Shown here: piece after piece, positions 24,873 to 33,768 of the stretch | How positions within the stretch are numbered: the stretch's first letter is position 1 | Layout: every line of letters starts with the position of its first letter | Source of the DNA: Mycoplasmatota bacterium | Lineage (GTDB): Bacteria; Bacillota_I; Bacilli_A; Acholeplasmatales; Acholeplasmataceae | Direction of reading: 5' to 3' | Length of the DNA stretch: 64,000 bases | Assembly (NCBI GenBank): GCA_018622495.1 | Contig: CP076021.1 | Span: forward strand, 558,001 to 622,000 | Position numbers and translations under genes: made by a program | The notes under the pieces: model-generated | What the model was told of the DNA's origin: nothing | Database searches by the model: none | Seen by the model: only the letters and a program-made list of their open reading frames with translations

Positions 24873-26168
24873 ATGAAAAATTTCTTATTTGGAGTAGCAA
24901 CCGCTGCTTATCAGATTGAAGGTACACATAAAGCATTTGATACAATATGGGACCATCATGAAGATTTAATTTTAGATCATTCTAATTGTGAAGTAGCATG
25001 CGATTTTTATACTCAATATGAAAAAGACATCAGATATATTAAAAATCTAGATGTTGATGTATATCGCATGTCAATTTCATGGGCTAGAATTCAACCAAAA
25101 AAAGATGAGTTCAGTCTTGAAGGTATCAATTTTTATAAACGTGTTTTTGAAATATTAAAAGCTAAACATATATTAGTCGATGTTACTTTGTATCATTGGG
25201 ATATGCCACAATGGTTATTAGATTTAAATGTTGGCTGGGATAGTGAAGAAATCATCGGTTACTTCTTAAATTATGCTAAGAAAATGTTTGAATTATTTGA
25301 TCATGATGTAAGAGCATGGTCAACTATCAATGAACCTTGGTGCGTCAGTGTTGTAGGATATTTATATGGTAGTCATGCACCATTTGTTAAAGATTTTAAT
25401 CGTATGTTAAAAGCACAATACTATACATTAATGGCACATAAAGCAGTTTATGATTTCTATAAAGGGCATTATACAAAACCCATTGGTATTGTATACAATT
25501 TATGGAAAGTATATCCATATTCTATAGACATATGTGATTTAAAAGCTGCTGAATATTCAGATTTATTCCATAACAAAATGTATTTAGATCCTTTATTTAA
25601 AGGCAGTTATCCTAAAAAATGGTTAAATCGTCTTAAAACATTAGGTTACGATATTTCTTTTATCAATAAAGAAGCAGTTAAATCATTAAAAGATAGTACT
25701 GATTATTTAGGTGTTAATTATTATTCACATCACACAATAGCTTATGATGAAAATAGTGAATTCTATTTTAAACATGTTAAAACTGGATATGATGTTACTG
25801 CGATGGATTGGGAAATAAAAGCTGAAGGTCTTGTTGATCTATTAAAAGATATAAGAAATGAATATACACAAATACCAATCTATATAACTGAAAATGGTGC
25901 TGCTTTTGATGACCAATTAGTTAATGATACAGTTGCAGATACTAAAAGAACTGCATATATCTTAGATCATGCAAATGCCATTTTAAGAGTCAAAGATGAA
26001 TTAAATATTCAAGGATACTATGTTTGGAGTCTTCTTGATAACTTTGAATGGGCGTTTGGATATACAAAGAGATTTGGTATTATTTATGTTGATTTTAAAA
26101 CATTAAAAAGATATCCAAAAGATAGTTATTATGCATATAAAAACTTAATCAAACAAAATAAATCATAA
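24873..26168 (+). CDS. GH1 beta-glucosidase / 6-phospho-beta-glucosidase-like
   Basis: 431 residues, a GH1 TIM barrel. N-terminal signature FLFGVATAAYQIEG; acid/base Glu in STINEPWC (about residue 153); nucleophile Glu in IYITENGAAF (about residue 340); C-terminal substrate-site region WSLLDNFEWAFGYTKRFGIIYVD. The E-W after NF is typical of beta-glucosidases acting on non-phosphorylated sugars (6-phospho enzymes usually have an SxxxxKxY phosphate site, not seen here). Start after GAGGATATC, ten bases after the phosphorylase. It would trim longer beta-glucosides imported by the same operon. Confidence 0.92.
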   Translation: MKNFLFGVATAAYQIEGTHKAFDTIWDHHEDLILDHSNCEVACDFYTQYEKDIRYIKNLDVDVYRMSISWARIQPKKDEFSLEGINFYKRVFEILKAKHILVDVTLYHWDMPQWLLDLNVGWDSEEIIGYFLNYAKKMFELFDHDVRAWSTINEPWCVSVVGYLYGSHAPFVKDFNRMLKAQYYTLMAHKAVYDFYKGHYTKPIGIVYNLWKVYPYSIDICDLKAAEYSDLFHNKMYLDPLFKGSYPKKWLNRLKTLGYDISFINKEAVKSLKDSTDYLGVNYYSHHTIAYDENSEFYFKHVKTGYDVTAMDWEIKAEGLVDLLKDIRNEYTQIPIYITENGAAFDDQLVNDTVADTKRTAYILDHANAILRVKDELNIQGYYVWSLLDNFEWAFGYTKRFGIIYVDFKTLKRYPKDSYYAYKNLIKQNKS

Positions 26169-26250
26169 TCATAACAATGTTATAATTTTGTATAAATGTA
26201 AGTCTTGTTTTCTCCTATTTACACATATAAAATTTATGACATTGTTTTTT

Positions 26251-26308
26251 TTGCATTTTTATATATTTTATGTTATTATATGAACATATGAGCAAGTATT
26301 CATATAAT
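26251..26308 (+). promoter_or_regulatory. Promoter and 10-bp-arm dyad operator of the metal-efflux operon
   Basis: TTGCAT (26251-26256), 17-base spacer, TATTAT (26274-26279) with an extended -10 TG. A perfect inverted repeat ATTATATGAA (26275-26284) / TTCATATAAT (26299-26308) with a 14-base spacer covers the -10 and start point, as in ArsR/SmtB-family operators. Occupancy by the apo-regulator encoded downstream is expected. Confidence 0.8.
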
Positions 26309-26320
26309 AAGGAGGATATC

Positions 26321-26695
26321 ATGGAAAATAAATATATGTGTGAAGAAACGATTGTGCATCAAGATGTTGTAAAAGATGTTCAATCTCAAATTATAAATGA
26401 AAATATGAGTGATAAATTAAGTAAATTTTTTAAAGCGATTGCTGATCCTACTAGAATGAAAATATTATATGCATTAAAATTTAAAGAATTATGTGTTTGT
26501 GATATTTCGATTATTTTAAATATGAGTCAAAGTGCAATCTCTCATCAACTAAAAACTTTAAAGGAAAATGATTTAGTGAGAAGTAGAAAAGAAGGGAAAA
26601 CAAGATTTTACAGATTAGCAGATGAACATGTACATCATATTTTTGAAGTTTCTCTAGCGCATCTTATGGAGGAACATGATGAAAAAGATTTATGA
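26321..26695 (+). CDS. ArsR/SmtB family metal-sensing repressor (CadC-like)
   Basis: 124 residues from the ATG behind AAGGAGG; the longer frame from 26270 would run through the operator. The winged helix is clear (FFKAIADPTRMKILYALKFKELCVCDISIILNMSQSAISHQLKTL). The metal site ELCVCD on helix 3 plus a Cys at residue 7 match the CadC alpha3N site; the C-terminal DEHVHHIFEVSLAHL also offers an alpha5-type Asp/His site. It probably senses Cd, Pb or Zn and derepresses itself and the ATPase downstream, which it overlaps by 20 bases. Confidence 0.92.
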   Translation: MENKYMCEETIVHQDVVKDVQSQIINENMSDKLSKFFKAIADPTRMKILYALKFKELCVCDISIILNMSQSAISHQLKTLKENDLVRSRKEGKTRFYRLADEHVHHIFEVSLAHLMEEHDEKDL

Positions 26696-28769
26696 CATTA
26701 AAGATATAGATTGTGCACATTGTGCATTAAAAATAGAAAACGAACTAAATGATGATAAAAAAATTAAACTTGCACAAGTGAATTTTATGACACAAAAAGT
26801 TGTTATTGAAAGTGATGAATCAATTGAAGCATCTTATCTAGATAAAATTGCAAAATCAATTGAAAAAGAAGTTACAATTACAACTATTCAAGAAAATAAT
26901 CATGAAGAAGAATCAAATAAAATATCTATAAAGCATGTACTATTACTCTTTGGTATAGCTCTCATGGTCTTAACATATTATTTAAATCAGACAAAAGTTA
27001 TTGAATTAAACATATATACATTACTTATGGTATTTTCATATGTACTTATTGCATATGATATTATCTTAAGAGCAATAAAAAATTTATGGCAAGGTCAAAT
27101 GTTTGATGAAAATGTATTGATGGTAATTGCGACAGTTGGCGCATTATTTTTAGCTGAATATATTGAAGCAGCAGCAGTTATGGTATTTTATCAAATTGGT
27201 GAGTATTTTCAAGATATGGCGGTTAATCGTTCTCGAAAGAGTATTCAATCATTATTAGATCTAAAGCCAAAAATCGTTCATTTATTTATTGATAATGATA
27301 TAAAAGATATACATCCTGATGATATTGATATTAAAAATATTTTATTTATAAAACCTGGAGAAATGATACCTACAGATGCAGTATTAATTGAAGGAGAAAC
27401 TTCATTTGATTTTAGTGCGATTACTGGTGAATCAATGCCTGTTGAAAGTCAGCTCAATTTGGAACTACCAGCAGGAGTTATTAATTTAGATAAACCGATT
27501 AAAGTAGAAGTAACAGCGAAATTTAAAGATTCAAGCCTACAAAAGATGATTGATTTTGTAGAAAGTAATAGTATGAAAAAAGCAAAAGCTGAAAAATTTA
27601 TAACAAAATTTGCAAAATATTACACACCAATCGTTGTTGGTATTGCATTTATGTTAGCTTTTTTAGTACCTTTGATTTTAACTTGGCTAACAAGTGATGC
27701 ATATACATCTTTAGTGACAACATATATAGAACGATCACTTATTTTCTTAGTCATTAGTTGTCCTTGTGCATTAGTCTTATCAATTCCTTTATCATTTTAT
27801 GCAGGAATCGGTCTATCTTCTAAAAATGGTATATTGGTAAAAAGTGGAAGTGATTTAGAAGTTTTAAAAGATATAGAACATTTTGTTTTTGATAAAACCG
27901 GGACACTTACTAAAGGACAATTTAGTGTTGTAGAAACAATAAACTATCAACAAGAAGATACATTATTTTATGCAGCATTGCTTGAATCTATTTCTACACA
28001 TCCTATTGCACAATCTATCGTAAAATCATATAAAGGAAATATATCTTCATATCAATTAGAAAATGCTGTAGAACATTTTAGTAAAGGTGTTTCAGCAATT
28101 TATGAACATAGTGAAATAACTGTTGGTAACAAAAGTTTTTTTGATGAATTACATATAGAATTAAAAGAAATAGACTCGCAAGCATTAATTATTTATGTTG
28201 CAAAAGATAGAGAAATAATAGGACATATTAAATTAGAAGATGAATTAAAACCTCAATCAGAAAAACTTATAACAGACTTAAAGAAAATGAATAAAAAAGT
28301 TTCATTAGTTACAGGTGATCATCCTAAAATTGCACAATACATTGGAAATAAATTAGGTATTAGTGATGTATATGCAGGGGTTAAGCCGACGGAAAAAGCA
28401 GAGATAGTCACAAAAATTAAAGAAACAGAAAAGGTTGCATTTATAGGTGACGGTGTTAATGATGCAATGGTATTAATATCTGCTAATCTCGGTATATCAA
28501 TGGGTTCACTGGGTAGTGATGTTGCTATTGAAGCAAGTGATATTGTTATTGTTAATGACGATCCATATTTAATTAAAAAAGCAATTCATGTATCAAAACA
28601 AACTTATATCAATGTAATTCAAAATATTACACTTGCTTTAGGTATAAAAGTAATTGTACTAGCACTTGGAGCATTTGGATTAGCAAATATGTGGATGGCA
28701 ATATTTGCAGATGTAGGTGTATCATTATTAGCTGTATTAAATGCGATGAGATTATTATATAAAAAATAA
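26676..28769 (+). CDS. P1B-type Zn/Cd/Pb-exporting ATPase
   Basis: 697 residues. N-terminal heavy-metal-associated domain with an unusual CAHC core (DIDCAHCALKIENEL, usual GMxCxxC); metal-site CPC in SCPCALVLSIPLSFYAGIG; phosphorylation DKTGTLTKG; TGES phosphatase loop (ITGESMPVE); hinge GDGVNDAMVL; a Ser-His-Pro type STHPIAQSIV in the nucleotide domain. The CPC motif, CadC-type repressor and terminal region place it with ZntA/CadA. It exports divalent soft metals. Either ATG at 26676 or 26679 may be used; GGAGG lies just upstream. Confidence 0.93.
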   Translation: MMKKIYDIKDIDCAHCALKIENELNDDKKIKLAQVNFMTQKVVIESDESIEASYLDKIAKSIEKEVTITTIQENNHEEESNKISIKHVLLLFGIALMVLTYYLNQTKVIELNIYTLLMVFSYVLIAYDIILRAIKNLWQGQMFDENVLMVIATVGALFLAEYIEAAAVMVFYQIGEYFQDMAVNRSRKSIQSLLDLKPKIVHLFIDNDIKDIHPDDIDIKNILFIKPGEMIPTDAVLIEGETSFDFSAITGESMPVESQLNLELPAGVINLDKPIKVEVTAKFKDSSLQKMIDFVESNSMKKAKAEKFITKFAKYYTPIVVGIAFMLAFLVPLILTWLTSDAYTSLVTTYIERSLIFLVISCPCALVLSIPLSFYAGIGLSSKNGILVKSGSDLEVLKDIEHFVFDKTGTLTKGQFSVVETINYQQEDTLFYAALLESISTHPIAQSIVKSYKGNISSYQLENAVEHFSKGVSAIYEHSEITVGNKSFFDELHIELKEIDSQALIIYVAKDREIIGHIKLEDELKPQSEKLITDLKKMNKKVSLVTGDHPKIAQYIGNKLGISDVYAGVKPTEKAEIVTKIKETEKVAFIGDGVNDAMVLISANLGISMGSLGSDVAIEASDIVIVNDDPYLIKKAIHVSKQTYINVIQNITLALGIKVIVLALGAFGLANMWMAIFADVGVSLLAVLNAMRLLYKK

Positions 28770-28797
28770 AATGACATGTTTTTGTATATCTTGTACA

Positions 28798-28806
28798 TGA
28801 TATAAT
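28798..28806 (+). promoter_or_regulatory. Extended -10 promoter upstream of recG
   Basis: TGATATAAT, 17 bases before the TTG start codon; no good -35. Confidence 0.5.
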
Positions 28807-28822
28807 TAATTTAGGTGATATA

Positions 28823-30787
28823 TTGGAAACTAAATTAAATCAAATTAAAGGCTTAGGTCCAAAAACTATATACAAATTAAGACAAGCAAATATATGGTCA
28901 ACTTATGACCTTATTTTGCATGTACCTAAAAGTTATAAAGATTTCTCAATATCAAATCCTTCTGAATTAAAACATGAATCACGTGTAACACTTCATGCTT
29001 TAGTTACTAGTCCATTAATGAATAATCCTTATGGAAAAGTATTTTCTACTACCTTTGATATAAAGGTATTTGATCAAGTTATTAAAGTAATCATTTTTAA
29101 TCGAAAATATTTAAGTAAACAAATCAAAGAAGGACAAATGATTATTGTCCAAGGCGTTTATCACTTATATAGACAACAGTTGCTCGCAACTGAGATAAAA
29201 CTTAATGTTGATGATAATCAATCTATACAACCACTTTATAAAATAAAAGATGTAAGTGATTATGTGATATCAAAAGCAATTGCTTCTATTTTTCAAGATG
29301 AAAAGGTTCAAATATTTGAAATCATACCAGAGGAATTTATCAAAAGATATAAATTAGTTTCAAGAGTAGAAGCATATAGAAATCTCCATATGCCTAAATC
29401 TTTTTCAGATATTGAACAAGCTGTTAGACGATTGAAGTATGAAGAAGCATTTTTCCTTGAACTCAAAGTTGTCTCTGATCAATCAATATTTATTAAAAGA
29501 AAACCAAAGACTTATGATATTAATTATATAAAATCATTTATTCAAACAATTCCATATGAATTAACATTTGATCAAAAACAAGCAGTCAATGATATATATC
29601 GAGATTTTAAAAAAGATCATGCTATGTTTAGATTAATTCAAGGTGATGTTGGTTCTGGTAAAACTGTGGTTGCACTCATCGCAATTATGGCAGTTGTTTC
29701 AATGCATGAACAAGCAGTGTTTATGGCACCGACAAATCTACTTGCAAATCAGCAATATGAAACATATAAAAAACTTGCACCAAAACTGAATATTGGCTTA
29801 CTTACGCAAAAAACACCAAATAAGACGCAAATGATAAAAGATATCAAATCACATCAATATGATCTTATTATTGGCACGCATGCACTAATTGAAGACTATG
29901 TTGAATTTTCTAATCTAGGTTTAGTTGTTATTGATGAACAACATAAGTTTGGTGTAGATACTAGAAATCAATTAATTGATAAATCTCATTCAAAAGATGT
30001 ACTCTATTTAACAGCGACACCGATACCAAGAACGCTTGCTATGATGACTTTTGGACAACAAAATGTATCTTTAATCAAAGAGAAGCCTCAACAAAAAGCA
30101 CCGATTGACACTCAATATGTGACTAAAGATAAATTAAGTGTCATTTTTAATCATATACATAAAGAAATTAAACTAAATCATCATGTATATGTTGTTGTGC
30201 CAGCAATTACATCTGATAAGGTTGATGATAATATTGAATCTGTTTATGAACTACTTACTCATAAATTAGATATTGATATATATATGATTCATGGGCAAAT
30301 GAAAAAACAACAACAAGAAGATACAATGCAAAAATTTAAAGATAAACCAAGTGTCTTACTTGCAACCACAATGATAGAAGTTGGTATTGATATACCTACA
30401 GCGACTACGATGGTTATATTTTCAGCTGAATTTTTTGGGTTATCACAATTACACCAATTAAGAGGACGTGTTGGTCGTAGTGGACTAGCAAGTACATGTT
30501 ATTTAGTCAGTGAAAAATCTGACATAGATAGACTTGAATTATTATCTAGAATAGATGATGGTTTTGAACTTGCAAACTATGACTTGAAAATAAGAGGACC
30601 TGGTGATTTTTTAGGTAAAGATCAAAGTGGATATTTAAAATTTCATTTCTTAGATATTATGCAAGATCAAAAAATAATTAACATTGCACAAAAGGATGTT
30701 TTAAACTTATTAAAACAAAAAGATTTTAAGACAAATTACAAATATAAATATTTAAACCGCTATATTAAAGAGACGATAAAAATATGA
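28823..30787 (+). CDS. recG: ATP-dependent DNA helicase RecG (TTG start)
   Basis: 654 residues. N-terminal wedge/OB domain (IKGLGPKTIYKLRQANIWSTYDLILHVPKSYKD), then superfamily 2 helicase motifs: Q-region YELTFDQKQAVNDI, Walker A GDVGSGKT (about residue 275), motif II DEQH (VVIDEQHKFGV), LTATPIPRTLAM, and C-terminal motifs V-VI (ATTMIEVGIDIP, QLRGRVGRSG) plus the RecG tail GPGDFLG. It remodels stalled replication forks and recombination intermediates. The frame starts at TTG after AGGTGAT. recG before plsX is a frequent Bacillota neighbourhood. Confidence 0.95.
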   Translation: METKLNQIKGLGPKTIYKLRQANIWSTYDLILHVPKSYKDFSISNPSELKHESRVTLHALVTSPLMNNPYGKVFSTTFDIKVFDQVIKVIIFNRKYLSKQIKEGQMIIVQGVYHLYRQQLLATEIKLNVDDNQSIQPLYKIKDVSDYVISKAIASIFQDEKVQIFEIIPEEFIKRYKLVSRVEAYRNLHMPKSFSDIEQAVRRLKYEEAFFLELKVVSDQSIFIKRKPKTYDINYIKSFIQTIPYELTFDQKQAVNDIYRDFKKDHAMFRLIQGDVGSGKTVVALIAIMAVVSMHEQAVFMAPTNLLANQQYETYKKLAPKLNIGLLTQKTPNKTQMIKDIKSHQYDLIIGTHALIEDYVEFSNLGLVVIDEQHKFGVDTRNQLIDKSHSKDVLYLTATPIPRTLAMMTFGQQNVSLIKEKPQQKAPIDTQYVTKDKLSVIFNHIHKEIKLNHHVYVVVPAITSDKVDDNIESVYELLTHKLDIDIYMIHGQMKKQQQEDTMQKFKDKPSVLLATTMIEVGIDIPTATTMVIFSAEFFGLSQLHQLRGRVGRSGLASTCYLVSEKSDIDRLELLSRIDDGFELANYDLKIRGPGDFLGKDQSGYLKFHFLDIMQDQKIINIAQKDVLNLLKQKDFKTNYKYKYLNRYIKETIKI

Positions 30788-30793
30788 TATAAT
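30785..30793 (+). promoter_or_regulatory. Extended -10 promoter upstream of plsX
   Basis: TGATATAAT with TTAAAG 17 bases upstream of TATAAT; overlaps the recG stop. Confidence 0.5.
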
Positions 30794-30827
30794 AAATGTA
30801 ATAAAAGCGTAAAAAGTGAGGTTTCAT

Positions 30828-31838
30828 ATGATAAAAATAGCAGTAGATGGCATGGGTGGAGATTTTGCACCTGAACAAATCGTTAAAGGTACATTATTAG
30901 CATTAGAAAAATTTGAAGATATTGATATCACTATATATGGTGATGAAACAAAAATGGCACCTTTTTTATCTTCACATCCAAGATTACATGTCATTCATAC
31001 ACCTTATTATTTAGATATGGGAGAAAAAGATCCAATTAAGCAATATAGAACTAACAAAGAAATTTCTATGTTTCTTGCAATGAAAGCAGTTAAGACAGGA
31101 CAAGCAGATGCTATCGTATCCGCAGGACCAACGCAAGCATTAGTTGTCGCAGGACATTTCATTGTTAAACGTATGCCTATGATGAAAAGAGTAGCAATTG
31201 CACCAATCGTGCCTTCATATGATGGCAAAGGAAGAATATTATTAGATTCTGGTGCTAATGTTGAGTTAAGACCTGAACATTTATTAGATTTTGCAGTTTA
31301 TGCAAGTGTGATGGCAGAAAAATTATTAAAAAGAGATAAACCACAAGTTGCTCTAATAAACATAGGAACTGAACCTGGTAAAGGTAGAGAACTTGATAAA
31401 GATACCTACAAACTATTAACTGATAGTAAACAAATAAATTTTTATGGCAATTTAGAACCTAAAGAAATTTATACAAGTGAAGCTGATATATTCTTAAGTG
31501 ATGGATTTACAAGTAATATTGTAATGAAGAGTATGGAAGGTACTGCTAAAGGATTAGGTATGGTATTAAAACGTGAAATTAAAAAAACTTTTAGAGCAAA
31601 ACTTGGAGCATTACTGATGAAAAATGCTTTACAAAACTTTAAAAAATCATTAGATGCATCAGAAATTGGTGGTGCATTAATCATGGGGCTAAATGGCATT
31701 GTAATTAAAGCTCATGGTTCATCAAATGCATATGCATTTTATAATGGAATTAGACAAGCTAAAGAAATGGTTGAAGCGGATATTATCAATATCGTTGCTA
31801 AAACTTTAAATGAAAGAGAAGAGGAAGGTCAGGTATGA
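30828..31838 (+). CDS. plsX: Phosphate acyltransferase PlsX
   Basis: 336 residues. Converts acyl-ACP and phosphate to acyl-phosphate for phosphatidic acid synthesis. Conserved IAVDGMGGDFAPEQIVKG at the N-terminus, VSAGPTQALVVAG, LDSGANVE, LINIGTEPGKGRELD, FLSDGFTSNIVMKSMEG and ALIMGLNGIVIKAHGSS. I take the ATG at 30828 after AGTGAGG; the in-frame GTG at 30816 sits inside the ribosome site. It overlaps rnc by four bases; the fabD, fabG and acpP genes that often separate the two are absent here. Confidence 0.95.
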   Translation: MIKIAVDGMGGDFAPEQIVKGTLLALEKFEDIDITIYGDETKMAPFLSSHPRLHVIHTPYYLDMGEKDPIKQYRTNKEISMFLAMKAVKTGQADAIVSAGPTQALVVAGHFIVKRMPMMKRVAIAPIVPSYDGKGRILLDSGANVELRPEHLLDFAVYASVMAEKLLKRDKPQVALINIGTEPGKGRELDKDTYKLLTDSKQINFYGNLEPKEIYTSEADIFLSDGFTSNIVMKSMEGTAKGLGMVLKREIKKTFRAKLGALLMKNALQNFKKSLDASEIGGALIMGLNGIVIKAHGSSNAYAFYNGIRQAKEMVEADIINIVAKTLNEREEEGQV

Positions 31839-32502
31839 TAAAAGCTTTATTGGAAAAGCTAAATCTTCCTTATAAGGATGAATCACTATATGAAGTTGCA
31901 ATGACACATTCTTCATATGCATATGAAAATCAATTAGAAAACAATGAAAAACTTGAATTTCTTGGCGATGCTGTGATTGAATTGCTCATGAGTGATTATC
32001 TTTATAAGTTAAATTTAGCAAGTGAAGGCGTAATGACAAAAAAACGAGCAAAAGCAGTTTGTGAAGAAGGTCTTGTCATATATGCGTAAAAAATCGACTT
32101 AAAGTCATTTTTAAAATTGGGTAAAGGGGAAACACAAAAAGGTGCAAATGATTCGATGATTTCGGATGCATTTGAAGCTTTTATAGGTGCAACCTACTTA
32201 GATTTGGGCTTTTATGAAACACAAAAATTATTCAATCAAATTATGGTACCTTATTTAAATGAAGCATGGTTAGATATTAAAGATTATAAGTCAACACTTC
32301 AAGAGTATGTTCAAAGTGGAGGTAGACGAAATATTAGTTATCAAATTGTGAATGAAACAGGTCCATCTCATAATAGAAAATTTCAAGCTGTTGTTAAACT
32401 TGATAATCATATTATGTTAGGTACTGGCCATGGGAAAACAAAAAAGAAGCAGAACAAAATGCAGCAAAAGCAGCATTAAAGAAAGGTACGTATAATGCTT
32501 AA
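31835..32502 (+). pseudogene. rnc: Ribonuclease III with internal TAA and a frameshift
   Basis: Cleaves double-stranded RNA in rRNA and mRNA processing. The nuclease signature NNEKLEFLGDAVIELLMSDYLY and THSSYAYEN are intact, then TAA interrupts at 32087-32089 (context GCG-TAA-AAA); the same frame continues KIDLKSFLKLGKGETQKGANDSMISDAFEAFIGATYLD (second acidic motif). Near the end the A6 run at 32440-32445 lacks one A; restoring it gives ...GKTKKEAEQNAAKAALKK, the dsRNA-binding domain end, stopping at 32502. Corrected length is 222 residues. Two lesions in one conserved gene suggest base-level sequence error or real decay; PlsX upstream and DnaD downstream are intact. Confidence 0.88.
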
Positions 32503-33106
32503 AAGATTGTATGATGAGTATGGATTTTCAATTGAAAAAATATTATTTAAAGAATATCGTCGTTTAAAATTGACTATGCCAGAATTAACGATTCTTTTAG
32601 CGTTACTTGATATTTATAAAAAAAGAAGAACTTTTTCAATTTTAGCGATTTCTAGAAGAGTCGATTATAACCAAAATGAAATTGCTGGTTGTGTTGAATC
32701 TTTATTAGAAAAAGGATTTATTACGTTTTCTTTAGAGAAAAAAGATGATCGTGAAAGAGAAGTTTTTCATATGAGTTCAGTGTTTGAAAAAATAGAACAA
32801 TTACTCATAGAAGATGAAAAAACTGAAATTAGAGATGCATTTGAGCAAGATGTTTCATATACTATTAAAAAATTTGAACAAGGATTAGGGCGACCTTTAA
32901 AATCATTTGAACTAGATAATATTAGAGTATGGTATGAACAAAAGCAATATCCTCACCAAAATATATTGAAAGCTATCGAAGATGCTGGAGGGAATATGAG
33001 TGTTAAATACGTAGAACGTATTCTAACACAGCAAATTGTCCCAAATCAAGCGATTGATCAAGAAGTTGACCAAGCACTAGATAATGTCTTTAAGAAGATT
33101 AAATGA
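32495..33106 (+). CDS. DnaD-like replication/primosome protein
   Basis: 203 residues. N-terminal winged-helix region (LPELTILLALLDIYKKRR-type, residues 28-48, and ISRRVDYNQNEIAGCVESLLEKGFI) and a C-terminal DnaB_2/DnaD domain ending in the characteristic LGRPLKSFELDNIRVWYEQKQYPHQNILKAIEDAGGNMSVKYVERIL (about residues 132-178; the usual YIxxIL is here YVERIL). In Bacillus DnaD loads the replicative helicase. It sits immediately before nth, overlapping by four bases (ATGA), the same order as in Bacillus subtilis. Confidence 0.88.
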   Translation: MLKRLYDEYGFSIEKILFKEYRRLKLTMPELTILLALLDIYKKRRTFSILAISRRVDYNQNEIAGCVESLLEKGFITFSLEKKDDREREVFHMSSVFEKIEQLLIEDEKTEIRDAFEQDVSYTIKKFEQGLGRPLKSFELDNIRVWYEQKQYPHQNILKAIEDAGGNMSVKYVERILTQQIVPNQAIDQEVDQALDNVFKKIK

Positions 33107-33747
33107 GCCGCGTAGAAGAAATCGTTACAACCCTTGATCAAATGTTTCCAGATGCACATGTAGAATTAACACACAAAAACAATTTTGAACTTTTAGTTGC
33201 TGTTGTATTAAGTGCACAAACAACTGATGTGAGTGTGAATAAAATTACGCCTAAATTGTTTGATCAATATCCTACACCATACGCTTTAGCAGAAGCAAGT
33301 GCTTTAGATGTTGAAAAAATCATTAAGTTTATAGGTTTATATAGAAATAAGACGAAAAATATTATTGCGTTATCAAAAGAACTTGTTGACAAACATCAAG
33401 GTATTGTTCCTGGTCATCGAAAAGAACTAGAAGCATTACCAGGTGTTGGTGGAAAAACTGCTAATGTGGTACTGAGTAATGCATTTGATATACCAGCGCT
33501 TGCAGTTGATACACATGTCGCTAGAGTATCAATTAGATTAGGTTTAGCTAAAAAAGGTGATTCAGTTTTAGAAATAGAAAAAAAACTCAATCGAAAACTG
33601 CCTCGAGCGTCATGGACAAAAATGCATCATCAAATGATTTTTTTCGGAAGATATCATTGCTTAGCTAAAAATCCTAAATGTGATACTTGCCCATTATTTG
33701 ATATATGTAAATATCCGGATAAATATAAATTAAAACCCAAGAAATAA
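33103..33747 (+). CDS. nth: Endonuclease III
   Basis: 214 residues. DNA glycosylase/AP lyase for oxidised pyrimidines. Helix-hairpin-helix LPGVGGKTANVVL with the catalytic Lys (GKTA, about residue 119) and catalytic Asp in AVDTHVARV; C-terminal 4Fe-4S cluster spaced C-x6-C-x2-C-x5-C (HCLAKNPKCDTCPLFDIC). All residues expected for activity are present. It overlaps dnaD and ends at a bidirectional terminator. Confidence 0.96.
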   Translation: MSRVEEIVTTLDQMFPDAHVELTHKNNFELLVAVVLSAQTTDVSVNKITPKLFDQYPTPYALAEASALDVEKIIKFIGLYRNKTKNIIALSKELVDKHQGIVPGHRKELEALPGVGGKTANVVLSNAFDIPALAVDTHVARVSIRLGLAKKGDSVLEIEKKLNRKLPRASWTKMHHQMIFFGRYHCLAKNPKCDTCPLFDICKYPDKYKLKPKK

Positions 33748-33768
33748 ATTCTTGGGTTTATTTTTATT
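33732..33768 (+). terminator. Bidirectional terminator, nth / oxidoreductase
   Basis: Perfect 11-base stem AAACCCAAGAA (33733-33743) / TTCTTGGGTTT (33749-33759) with T-rich flank on plus and A-rich flank for the converging minus-strand gene. Confidence 0.9.

Noticed and set aside
26169-26250. Terminator after the GH1 gene
   Set aside because: Only a 5-bp ATAAC/GTTAT dyad and a distant AACAATGT/ACATTGTT pair with a long loop; too weak to call.
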